The notes under the pieces were generated by a model. It saw only the letters and a program-made list of their open reading frames with translations, searched no databases and was not told where the DNA came from. From positions 1 through 45,865 of the forward strand of contig MZNV01001606.1 of assembly GCA_002081555.1 (NCBI GenBank): DNA of 45,865 bases, written 5' to 3'. Positions 32,438 to 43,175 of this stretch are shown here, in pieces (within the stretch, counting starts at the first letter, position 1; each line of letters begins with the position of its first letter). A program made the position numbers and the translations under genes. The DNA comes from Protostelium mycophagum (Eukaryota > Evosea > Variosea > Protosteliida > Protosteliaceae).

Positions 32438-34630
32438 ATGTTTTCAGGATATGATCCCAATGCTGTAGAGGATGATCATGTCGTGAGTCCACCACCTCAA
32501 CAGGCTCCTTCTCCGACGATCCCTGCTTATTTTTCGTCAACTGTCTTAGACCTATTCAATTCTTCACCTCCACCAAAACAGGTTTGATTTTTCATTGAAG
32601 AGAACACACTTACAGAGTGATCATGAAAAGGAATACACATCATCATGGTCTTAAAAAAAAAGGACACCAGCCTCTATGAGCTCCTTGTCACCAAATCATT
32701 CACTAAAAATAATCAGGACGGTTCATTGACATTGATCGATTTGGATACGCCACAAGTATCGAGGCTCGCCGTCAATACAGATCCAGTTCCAGACTCTCCA
32801 GTGAGTGCCATCTTCCACGGCTCATTTCTGCTCTTTCTCGGAATGTCACACTGTACCCGCTCATACTTCACAGACTCAGACTCCGCTCAGTTTGGACAGA
32901 GGAGAGACAGCGATTAAGAGGATAAAGAGGTCATGCAAGTTCAGAGACATCCCCTCCTTGGTCGGCTTCTTCGCTTCTTTGGTACATCTGAATTATCTTC
33001 CTTGCTGATCTTACCCAGGGATTGATGGGGCTCATCCTCTTCTTCTCATTTATCCATGTGTCTTCAAATGGGCTGTACCAGCTATTCAGGGTCTTCGGAT
33101 ACCCGTTCTTTCTTTATATGTGTATCATCGCCGGGATCAGTGCCATCTTCTCTCTTCTTTACATCGAGGTATGGAGCCATACTAAAACCGATGTTGATGA
33201 TCTCCAGCTCGTGAGGAGATTTATGAAACGTGCACTCTTTGTATCTCTCGCCTTGAGTGCATTAAGTCTTGCTGCTATGGCCATCTATGAATTCACACAA
33301 TTCCAATTTGGGATGGCCATCTGGGATGTCATATTGACAGCGTCATGTCTTTTGATCATCACACAGTGGAAAGACAGGTCGCGATGACATCATGTTGCCA
33401 CACTCTAAACCTTTCAGATTGGATTTCAGTGCAGAGATGTTGAATCACTCTGCCTCTCTGGTGTTGCCAAAGCGTCCGATGATCACCATGATGGCATTCT
33501 TCTTGTCTATCTTCTCCGCTGTATTCATGACCTTCTGGATGATCACCCTATACGTAAGTGGAAATCTCAGTGAAATTCCGGTGTATTTCCCCGTTGACTG
33601 GTTGTAGACGATGAGCATATCAGCAGCTCTGAGCAACACACCCGTTTCGGTTTGGGACTTTCTGATTTATTTCTTCTACTTCATGTACTTTTGGTTCTTA
33701 CGGGGTGCGTGACTTTTTCTTTGCGTAGCATACCGCGATTCTCCGCGGTTGTTCACGCGATCTTTTAATCATGCGAGACTGATGGAGACAGCGATGAACG
33801 GGATGATACACGTGACAGTTGCTGGTGGGGTGTCGTCATGGTTTCATAATGATTACTCCAACTCTTCTTCATTGCTCTCCATTAACAGGTGATCCTCTTC
33901 ACATGTCCATCAGATCTAATGTCAACAAATGACAGGGCGAACATCGCGGCGTTTGGATCAGTCTGCTTGGGCTCCCTCATCTTGACCGTCTTGCAGCCCT
34001 TTAGATTCCACTACTGCGGGTTTATCATGTGCGGACTGCAATCAAGACTCGAGAAATACAACAAATACGCGTTCGTACAGGTTCGAATTGCAGCATCTAC
34101 TCTTCTGACATAAAAAGTTGGCAACCAGCGGAAAGACATACTTGGAGTCCTGCAATGATACGGATGCAATGATGAAGAGCAGCAATGTACATCATCTACT
34201 CAATCAAGTGAGTCCTTCTATTTTAGATGTGGTTCGTTCCTCATTAAAATACAGACGGTGATCGGATCAGCTCTATGGTTTTCCTCCTTCTTGTGCGGGG
34301 TCATCGCGGGTGCATCCTCCATCGTCATCTTGACCATCTATTACGGTGGCTCATCCTTCTCATTCATCTATCTTGTCTTTGCACAGACTGCATTCATGGT
34401 GCGTGATGTGATATCATCCACGATCGAGCTGATCGTTTTAGTTTGGCTTCGGATTCTGCTGGACGATCATGTCTGTGCTCGATGCGGCGGCATCCTCTAT
34501 ACTGGTCCATTTCGCGACACAACCAGATGATTTGAGAAAGCATCATCCGGTTCTTTATGATCTACTCACCAGCCAGATGCCTGGTGTGAGGTCTTCCACA
34601 AGAGAGATGAACAACTTCACCATTGTCTGA
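32438..34630 (+). CDS. choline-transporter-like (CTL/SLC44) membrane protein
   Basis: ATG 32438 (MFSGYDPNAVEDDHV) opens a Pro-rich cytosolic N-terminus. The junction to the next exon near 32585-32650 is not clean; ATG 32645 is an alternative start. Ten or so hydrophobic helices follow, e.g. LMGLILFFSFIHVSS, FFLYMCIIAGISAIFSLLY, MITMMAFFLSIFSAVF, VWDFLIYFFYFMYFWFL. The diagnostic C-terminal half has LGSLILTVLQPFRFHYCGF, LEKYNKYAFVQ, then KTYLESCNDTDAMMKSSNVH, matching the 'N+.AYI..AI.G..FC.SA..A' block of SLC44, and the tail SVLDAAASSILVHFATQPDD, matching the 'VDTIFVCFAED' block. TGA at 34628-34630. The family exports or imports choline and ethanolamine across cell or mitochondrial membranes. 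About nine short introns; one (about 33380-33418) is under 40 nt. Confidence 0.78.
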
Positions 34631-35389
34631 TGAATAAGACTGTATGACTATAAAAATGATGACAAGAATGGCACGTAAATAATTTTTTATTATTGATTTA
34701 AAAATGGCAGCTAATGTCCGGGCCATTGCATTGTGGCAGGTACATAACTGCGGTAAACAACTGTGAGACACACGTTAATGTTACCGTGTACCGCACAGTT
34801 GTACAATATGCTGGATCATCTGATATTTTCATTATTTACAAGTTGAACAAAGTTCTATGTACCCAAAAGAATGGTGCGACCGATCCTAAGAAGGAGAGTC
34901 ACGGACCTTTTGGAAATATATCACCTGGCTGTCCTAGATGCAACCCATCACATTGTTCCACCTTCTAGGACAATATTTTAAAGTACGAGACCTGGTGGTA
35001 ATTGTAAAGAAGAAAATACAACATTTATCCGTCATTTTATAGCTTTAACATTATGGTTATGAAAATCAAAAAAAATCGCAGATTTTGATGAGAGGATGCA
35101 ACATTCACTTTCTGTTAATATTAGTGTATACTCTTCGATGTGCGAAAGGAATTGTGCAGAGGAAGGTGCTTTCAACTTTAAAAAACGCTCACCTGCTCTT
35201 GTAATCACATGACACAGCATACAATGTACAGATTTTACATCTCTTGTCACCAAATGAGGAAAGCTATGGGTTGAGCAGCAGTGTGATGCCATCACCTCAC
35301 TCTAAAAATAGAACACAGTTACTGTTCATTGTCGAAAAGAAAAATGAAATGATGACTCAGCTTTTTGATGCAAAATCGTCGTGTTTATT
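34631..35389. other. intergenic region between SLC44-like gene and mucin-like protein B
   Basis: It contains a frame of 84 codons (34714-34968,+), a minus-strand frame at 35032-35295 without a domain, one CTAAAAATAG (35302-35311), and a 9-bp inverted repeat ACAACTGTG/CACAGTTGT (about 34757-34803) with TTACCG in its loop. Confidence 0.45.
34714..34968 (+). CDS. possible small Cys-containing protein (weak)
   Basis: ATG to TAG, 84 codons, six Cys, including CPRCNPSHC near the C-terminus, which could bind a metal. No signal peptide, no recognised domain, and it overlaps a short inverted repeat, so it may be chance. Confidence 0.25.
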   Translation: MSGPLHCGRYITAVNNCETHVNVTVYRTVVQYAGSSDIFIIYKLNKVLCTQKNGATDPKKESHGPFGNISPGCPRCNPSHCSTF

Positions 35390-36436
35390 TTAAATAAGGG
35401 CGACGGCGGCAACCAGAATCATAGAGACGGCAGCGAGTCTGGCACCAGTTCCAGAAGGGTCGGTTGTGGATCTGGTGGTGACTGGCGCGAAGGTGGTGGT
35501 AGTAACCACGATTTGCTTGGTGAGAGTAGCTGAGCACTGAGTTTGCTCGTAGGGGCAGTTGATGCTTGCAGAGGTGGCTCCGGTGACCTTTCCACTGCAT
35601 CCGAGAAAGAAATCAGACGCACCGGTCAGTATTGATTGGTCGTCTTCGTTGATGAGACCACCTTTGTAGGTCTTTGTGTCAACAGGGTTGAACATAAATT
35701 GAGTTGCGTTAACTTTGGTGACGTCATACGCCTTGTCGAAGTAATCACCCTTGGGTGAGCACTTGACGGCAGAGACGGCCCATCTTCCGGTGAGATCGAC
35801 ATAGGAAGGTCCTGTGGGGGTGACCTTTGTGACGGTGTTGGTGGCACCAGTTGTCTCTGTCTGGGCAGTTGTAACAGTGTTGACACCGGTCACGACGGTG
35901 GTGCCAGTCTGGATGGCGGTGGAACTGTGCTGTGTTGACACGGAGGTTGTGGTGGATTCGGTGTTGACGGCGGTCTTGGTTTGTTCTCCGGAAGAGCTGA
36001 CAGAGCCGGATCCAGATACAGTGCCGGTGGCGGTGATAATGATGGTTGAAATGTGTTGGGTGGAAGAAGAAGCAGATCCAGATTCGGTCTCGGTGACGAT
36101 CTTGGTTTGTTCTGTGGAGGCGGTAACAGCTCCGGATCCGGTGATGGTGGTGATGTTGGTCACACCAGCGGTAGAAGTCTGCTGTTGTGTGGTGGTGGCA
36201 GCCTTGGTCTGTGTCTCAGAGTGAGATCCTTCTGTGGTGTATGTCTGTGTCATGGTGGTTGCGGCAGACTTGGTTGCGGTGACTGGAACAGATACAGAAG
36301 TAGTGGCAAGGGCGGATGTTGTATCTGAGACGGAGAAGGAGCTGGTGACGATGGTTGGAGGGACATCGGCATCTAAGGGGGCAGCACAGACAAGGGCGGA
36401 AGCCAGTAAGACAGCGAAGAGGACTCTCATCATCAT
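35390..36436 (-). CDS. mucin-like GPI-type surface protein B (paralogue of A)
   Basis: Single exon, 348 residues on the minus strand. Signal peptide MMMRVLFAVLLASALVCAAP; Thr/Ser-rich region of about 170 residues with imperfect repeats (units like SSSTQHISTIIITATG and TSVSTQHSSTAIQTGT); then the domain DLTGRWAVSAVKCSPKGDYF with FDKAYDVTKVNATQFMFNPV, which aligns with protein A at 22144-22956; a short Thr stalk and the hydrophobic tail LAAVSMILVAAVALI. The strand is certain because the opposite frames give only low-complexity Val/Gly runs. Probably a GPI-anchored, O-glycosylated surface protein. Confidence 0.83.
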   Translation of the reverse strand: MMMRVLFAVLLASALVCAAPLDADVPPTIVTSSFSVSDTTSALATTSVSVPVTATKSAATTMTQTYTTEGSHSETQTKAATTTQQQTSTAGVTNITTITGSGAVTASTEQTKIVTETESGSASSSTQHISTIIITATGTVSGSGSVSSSGEQTKTAVNTESTTTSVSTQHSSTAIQTGTTVVTGVNTVTTAQTETTGATNTVTKVTPTGPSYVDLTGRWAVSAVKCSPKGDYFDKAYDVTKVNATQFMFNPVDTKTYKGGLINEDDQSILTGASDFFLGCSGKVTGATSASINCPYEQTQCSATLTKQIVVTTTTFAPVTTRSTTDPSGTGARLAAVSMILVAAVALI

Positions 36437-36908
36437 GTTCTTTCTCGTAGAAAATGATCAAACCCTCTGCGGAACGCTTTTTGTTAAAGGGGTCGGACAA
36501 GCAAAGCAGTCAACCCATAGAGATTTCGAATTTTCGTAACATAGTATTTCTACGAGAAAACGCTTTTTTTTTGGCGTCAGTGTCAAATTGACATGTTTGG
36601 CTGTCAACACCACGGAAATAAAATTCAGTGAAAATTCGTTTTCGCCTCGGTAACAACGCAGACAAAATCCAGCGGATCGAGTTTTAGGAGATAATCAGGA
36701 ACACGATGATTCCCATCTTGATCTTAACTTGAAGAAACGAACCAAAGACATGAAGAGATCGTTGAGTATGATGATGACGTACAATTTTATTTGGTGTCAT
36801 ATCAACCATCGGTCCCGAAAAAACACTCTAAGCCTCAACATGATTCATTATTAACCTCTTTCTTTACAATATATCCGCCTTCTCCGCATTCCTGCCGCAT
36901 ATCAATCA
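36437..36908. other. intergenic region between mucin-like protein B and RasGEF 3' end
   Basis: It holds the promoter side of protein B and the 3' flank of the RasGEF gene. Near 36537-36567 the sequence TCTACGAGAAAACGC echoes CTCGTAGAAAATGAT just upstream of the protein B start. No gene is called. Confidence 0.4.
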
Positions 36909-39900
36909 TCACATCGGATACAGATCACCAACAGTATATAGAGGACGACATTCATGAAAAAATTGAACGCACCGTGGCTCCCGCAGATGTGATAGAGCGT
37001 ATTCATCTTCCTCTGAATAATCCCTCGGCAGTTGTGAAAATAAAGAAACGAGCTGCTGGCTCGCGCTCAGTTCGTACTTCTCTTGTTGGTAGAGTTGGAC
37101 ATCGAGGATGATGTTTGCAAACAAGTCCATCTTTCTAAAGTTGATCAGCCCATTGGTCAGATTCGGATTTCCTTCATCGATGTGCCTGTCGTGTTTTAGT
37201 AATAACAACGAAATCGAATGATTGCTATTCATTCTAGTATTGAATAGAGATAGACTCACAGTAGCTGAGTGAGCCAGACACCAACATACGGGACACAAGG
37301 GGGGTTTATGTTCTTAAGAGTGTCCAGATAGCTTTTATACGCTCCTCGTGGTGACATCAGTTCCCCGAATTGATCGAGGTTCTACAACACTGTCAGCATC
37401 TACAACGACATGGCTTTGCAGCGTCATGACGTCACGGTCAAGATCATGGAGATGTCGTAGTGGTCACCTTTACGGCACGTGGTGAAAGCATCTCCTTGGT
37501 GAATTGTAATCTATAAATAGGTACAGTGTTAATTCCTGAGATAATCGCAAACAGCGAGCAGAAGTTATTTAGTTTCCGTAGATGCTAAATATAATAAATA
37601 TAAATCCATCTACAACTATGTAATTCGCATAAATGATTTTTCGCAGTATTCAGCGATGAAAAGAACAATGACACTCACGACTGTGACCTCGATTAGCTTC
37701 TCGAGTGCCTTAACTCTATCCACCAACTTGTCACATGACAATATGCTGTTGACTGCCCAGTGAGATACTTGGTTGAATCTATCGGATAGCTGGGATATGT
37801 TGTTTGTCACTCGCTCGTCACCGGCTTCTTTGCTCCAAGCCATCAATTCATTGGGCTGTACACGTAAGTATGATATCATCGAGTATGAGATGTGATATCA
37901 TGGATCACATATATGCTGTCATGACGATATGACGTATATGATATATATCACAAGTGTGATATCATACATGAAAATATGTCTTTAGAGTCAGATGGTTACC
38001 TTGATATTGATAAATAAGACAGAGTCTATTGTTGTAAGACCACGTGCGATTTGGTCTTCCGTGAATTGTTGCAATACCTTTGTGTAGTCCAACGCAAAAG
38101 TGTTCAACTACAACGAGTCAATCTTATCGTCATGGCAACCGAAACCATTCTCACCGTACTGAATTCTCGCGTAAAATTCGTCGTCATGCGCATTGATTTG
38201 AGCTGTCATTTTTCAGTTTTTTTAATTTTTTTAAATTCAAATTTTTCTATTTTTAGAATTGAAAATTTCAGAATAAAAATGTGAACTTTCTGAAATAAGA
38301 TATCTTACCGGTTTCTTGATGAGAGCAGCGATCTGCTTCGCTGATATCGTATGTCCATCTGACCCGATTTTCGCCAGGAAATTTTTTATCCTAGCGAATA
38401 ATACCGCATCAAAGTCAAAAGGGGCGGTATCTATCCACGTCTTGATGGTATTGATCACTCTTAACTGTATCGGTAATACCGTGTTCTGTGCGTATTCTTT
38501 CACGCTGATGTCACGGGGTAGTCGCGGTATCTTTATGTTGTACCTGTCGATGTCAACATGACATCGTGGTGATGTCGTAATGATGTCATGACGTCATCAC
38601 CTTTGTATCAGTTTGGCGAGTAGTTCTGACGGTGTCGTGAAATGTCTATACGTCGACAGAAAAGTCTTTTGAAATTTATGATCTACAACGAGTCAGTTTC
38701 AAGATATCGCATATTGATGTCATAAACACTTTAACTTTTGCAATCAAATCGTATCGCGACGCGTGAATTCACCGTAACTACCGTAGTGACAGCACGTTCA
38801 TTACCGTGATGTCATGGCGCAGAGCGCCACAAGATGGTACGTGAGAGGGATATGATATCTTACTTCCGGTTATGACAGGTGCAGTGAGCCTCTCTATTAA
38901 CTTATTTAATGTGGCTGCCTTGACAACCTCCCCCCCCTCTTCTCCCACCTTCTTCTGAATATATTTCAACAAAGTGTTTATTTGTACAATATTTATTTGT
39001 ACAATATTTATTTGTACAATGTTTATTTGTACAATGTTTATTTGTACAATATTTATTGTACAATGTTTATTTCAACAGAGTGTTTATTTGTACAATGTTT
39101 ATTTGTACAATGTTTATTTGTACAATGTTCATTTGTACAATGTTTATTTGTACAATGTTCATTTGTACAATGTTTATTTGTATAATATTTATTTGTACAA
39201 TATATAAAAAGAAATTCAATATAAGTGGGAAAAAATATTATATAATTCACAGATAAATATATTGTGAAGGAACGATAATTGTTTTTGTAAAATTGATACA
39301 AGAATATGTACATTTTGTATCATATTTTAAATAAAAATTTGTTTTTATTCAAGTGAAATTTCTGTCTGCAAAGCATAATAAACATGATTTTAATCATATA
39401 AAAATCATATAAGATATTAAGAGAATGTGAAAATATAACTGCAGCAAAGCCCCAAAACTCCCCGATAAATGCCCGATAATAAAATACCTCAGTGATAATG
39501 TTCTTCGGATCGTCAGGTTCTTCGTCCCAGAATAAATCATCCTCGTGGTACAGCCCGTTCTTATTGACTAAAAATAGCTTGAGTGGACAGTTGTAGATGT
39601 CCGTAACACAACCCAAGAATTATGCAAGAATATTTATTTTTTGCAGTACAAACGATCAACTCTACATAAAGAAAAATAATTTCAGGATATAGAATTTTCA
39701 ATAGATTTTCTGGAAAACAATTTTTTTATAAATTTTTTTATAAATTTTTTTTTCAATAAAAATGAAAAAAACTCACATTTTTCTCTCTCTAAATTGAAAA
39801 ATATTTTCAGAGCAGAGGCCATCCTCCCTCCAAAAGAAATCAGTAGTGCAGCATGCTTCAGCATGTCCAGCATCAAGTCTGATCGCGTGAATTTAGAAGT

Positions 39901-42900
39901 GATGTACTCCTTCGCATCACGCATCATGTGGACAGATGTCGTTCTGATCATCTCCGAACATGATTGGACTTCGGCTCTTTTCTCTTCAGCGAGGGAGTTT
40001 TTTCGGGGCCGGTTCGGGTGGTTTTCGGGGGAATCTTCGCCTGACTTTTCGGTGTCGGGGGCGAGGGATATATCCATCTGTGTACAGATGTCTTCTACAA
40101 CGATGCTGAGTGAGGTGGTGTGGGTGGCGATGTCTTTAAGACCGGAGAATAATTCGTTCACTCCGCCTGCCTGTTGCTATTTTTAGATCTTTGTACATTT
40201 TGGTATTTATAAGGTCAGAAAATACTGTTTTATACGAAGTAGATGATTTTAATGAGATAAATGAATACCTTCAATAGTGGGGGAAGTAGACAAATAAAAC
40301 TGCCATATTCACATAATAAATTCACCAACTTTTCAACCAAAATACCGTCTAAGACTTGCCCCCTTGGCATGTGCGTCTCTGATATACTTTCTATCTTGCT
40401 CATATATCGATTGTAAGACTCAGCCATGCTTCGCGCCTCTCTTTCCACATCCTGTACACGTCAGTATGGGGGTTGTCGACGTCGACATACGTGTACAGTG
40501 GAGAACAATTTCTTTTCGGCCATTCTGATCTCTGCAACGGATTGACATTTGCGGTATAATTCTTTGATGGAGCTGGGAATGTCCTCCAATGTGAGTTTGT
40601 AAACGCGGGCCACTTCGGGAGATTTCGATGAGATTTCGCACTCTCCAGACTTTGTGATGACAGATTTTACGGCAGTGATCAGTTGCTGGAAACCATCTAG
40701 AAATGTCAACGAAATTTCCAGATTTCGAGGACTGTCAGAAAATGACTTGATGTATGGATTTTGCCTGCGGCTTTACCGTAAGTTGACTCCAAGAAACAGT
40801 AATACCTCAGAAGAATGCATATTTTTTGCAGCAGAACATATTTTAATGCATCTCCAGTAATAAAAAGTATTGGTATTTATTTGCCGCTCCATCTTTGCAA
40901 TCTAAAGTACGCAAACCAAACGTTCTTTGTAGATCAACCCAATATTTTGGCGGGAATTTAAAAAAATACTCTTCACCTCTGACAACATCCGCCATGTCTT
41001 TGAGCGACTGCGCCTCCCAGCCAAATCTGTCACGAGCCTCCTCTATATGCTTCAACATTCTTACCACGCTACTTGTCCCTTCTCTTGCGTTCTTATGGAT
41101 CACAGCTTCGTCTATTTTGATGGAACCGACGTTGTGGTCGAGACAATCGCATATGGCCCTGCAAGATACCAATATCTAGTTTACATTTAGAATTTTGAAA
41201 GTGATTTATTTTATTTTTGGAGTAATTGATAACGAGGAATTTATTTGACTTTTTCACAAAGAAAGATAAAATTTCAAAAAAAATGATTAAAAATGATTTC
41301 AAAAAAAAGTTTATAAAATCTCAATAAATTCACAATGAAAGTTAAAACAAAAATAAACCTCTTTGCAGGAGGACAGGACGTCTTCCACAGGATTCTTTCC
41401 ATCATTCGGCGAGAGTGTTGGTGGTGACATCCTACTCCCCGACCCGTCACTCTTCGGGGAAGTCGGGGGGCTTGTCAACTCTGTGATGAGGGGTGACAGG
41501 CTGTTGCGGTTGCTGTTGGAAAAAGAACTGGTCCGCTTCTATTATTTATTAATTTTATTATAAAATAGGAGTTGTAGTTTGACACACGTGACAGTTGTAG
41601 AGCGCACAAAAATACCGTAAAAAGTCTGATTGTAGACGCGATTGTAGATGGACGATCATATACCTTTGGGGTCCCGGCCACCCACGAATTTCTATCTCTT
41701 TGCGGAAGAACCTCGTCCATTGAACAACTGGCGTTTGGTCTTGTGAAGTGATTTCCAACCTGACAAAATAAATTTTGTCAAAATGGAAGAAATATGGCGG
41801 GAAATTCGTAAATTTGAAAATTTTTTGTTCCGTAACATTTCAAAATTTGAAAAATAAATTTTGGCGGGACACAACAAAAAGATACGATCAGATGAAGAGA
41901 AAGACTTTACATGCACAGCGGAAGAGCTCTTAACGATGGTGTTTTTACGGATCTGCACAAACGATTTCTGTGTGGCAAGGCTCTTCTGGTTCAAAGTGTT
42001 CATCATAAAGTCGCTCTTCCATTTTTTAGAGGTCATCATTCATTTCATTCATGATCATAATCACCTTTCGGAGAGAGGAAGGCGCGGTGTTTGAATACGA
42101 TCTCAACGTGGTGGGATCTTTGGTCTGCTCCTCTATATCCCCTCTGACTTTCGCGATCAGCTGTGAGATGTTGATCAAACTGGTATTCATCTTTGAATGA
42201 GAGTACAGGCGTTGGTAATCTCTGTAATTTGTGAGGAATCATCTTATGATTGATCATCATGGAAAATGATAGGATGACTGACGCTACGAGTTGGGAGAAT
42301 ATTTCTGCTTTGGATTTTAAATTATTCCAAGAGGTGATGTTGGTTAATTTTAGACTCAATAGCCTCGTCGAGGTCGCCACTGCACCCGTCAAAATTTTCT
42401 CCTCTATTACGCTGGTTCTCACACTGATTCGCAGCAGAGCCCATGTCGATTAGACGTGTGTATTGGTTCTCATCTTGGCAATATCTCCACTCGTTTTGTT
42501 GGATGATTTCAAAGGAAATTAAAATATGCTTTATACTGCCTGGGAGCCAATGTCCCAATGATACTCTGCACAATCATTGATCCAATCATACAAAGTGAAG
42601 ACATTTACCTCGTCTCACTCACGATGACAGCTGTACACAGAAACACGGCTGATCTAATGGCTTGTCCCCAATTTTCTGATTCCTCTTGGCTCATACCACT
42701 CATCAACCACGTACCTTTGTTTCCCTCTTTGCAGGATTAAAAAGTTGCCGCACTAATTCATCAATTTTACCTTCAATTCGAAGACCGGAAGCATTTTTTA
42801 CTTCAAATGACTCTAAAACAGAACGGACATCGGCGAGTTTAAATACTTTTACCGGCTGAAAGCTGATGTGAGTGACAGAGGAAAATGTGTTGTCATTACC

Positions 42901-43175
42901 TCTATTTGCTCTCTCGATCCTTTCTTTTGATAACATTCAATAGTCTCTAAATGTAAAACTGTCCAATATTGTTCGGAGTGATGATGGCCCTTCTGCAGAA
43001 ATGTGACGAGCCCTATAAAATCTCAGTACTCAAAACCGAAAACGATCAACAATATCTGACCTTGTTTTAGACCTATTGGCTCCCACTTCATGGTCGGTGC
43101 TTCTTTCGTTGATGATCCATGCCTCAGTGGATGCAGCAATGGAGAAGGAATAGATGCAGTTATCTTTCTAAACAT
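36909..43175 (-). CDS. PH-domain Ras guanine-nucleotide exchange factor (RasGEF-N, CDC25-type RasGEF)
   Basis: Minus strand, ATG 43175 (MFRKITASIPSPLLHPLRHG). N-terminal PH-like domain: GLVTFLQKG, QYWTVLHLETIECYQKKGSR (about 42920-43015), PVKVFKLADVRSVLESFEVK, and SQEESENWGQAIRSAVFLCT (about 42620-42700). The middle (about 39.7-42.4 kb) is a long helical region in many exons (ICDCLDHNVGSIKIDEAVIH, MLKHIEEARDRFGWEAQSLK), vaguely like vinculin/talin bundles. RasGEF-N: AATLNKLIERLTAPVI (about 38880-38920), FTTPSELLAKLIQR (about 38595-38640), LPIQLRVINTIKTWIDTAPF. RasGEF: NELMAWSKEAGDERVTNNIS, FNQVSHWAVNSILSC (about 37730-37775), then EGNPNLTNGLINFRKMDLFA (about 37120-37180) and the end motif SHLREPR. 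It loads Ras-family GTPases with GTP. More than 20 introns are needed; one contains a 15-bp minisatellite. Confidence 0.8.
37870..37975. repeat. cluster of GTGATATCA palindromic repeats in RasGEF intron
   Basis: TGATATCA or its near variants occur several times (about 37872, 37893, 37960) together with GATCACATATATG and ATATATATCACAAG, so most of the stretch can pair with itself. Non-coding. Confidence 0.5.
38976..39201. repeat. 15-bp minisatellite, 15 copies, in RasGEF intron
   Basis: Head-to-tail copies of GTTTATTTGTACAAT (with ATTTATTTGTACAAT and GTTCATTTGTACAAT variants) fill 226 bp; one unit is 14 bp and one is 17 bp with TTTCAACAGAGT. The core TTGTACAA is self-complementary. Because units are 15 bp, all frames stay open and produce false peptide repeats on both strands. 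Confidence 0.9.

Noticed and set aside
35814-36328. Plus-strand Val/Gly/Cys-rich frames
   Set aside because: Shadow of the Thr/Ser-rich part of surface protein B on the minus strand.
36791-37111. Plus-strand frame of 106 codons
   Set aside because: The minus strand carries the RasGEF C-terminus (EGNPNLTNGLINF) over the same bases.
38974-39207. Regularly spaced repeats resembling a CRISPR array, and repeat peptides on both strands
   Set aside because: Units are head-to-tail 15-mers without unique spacers in a eukaryotic intron: a minisatellite.
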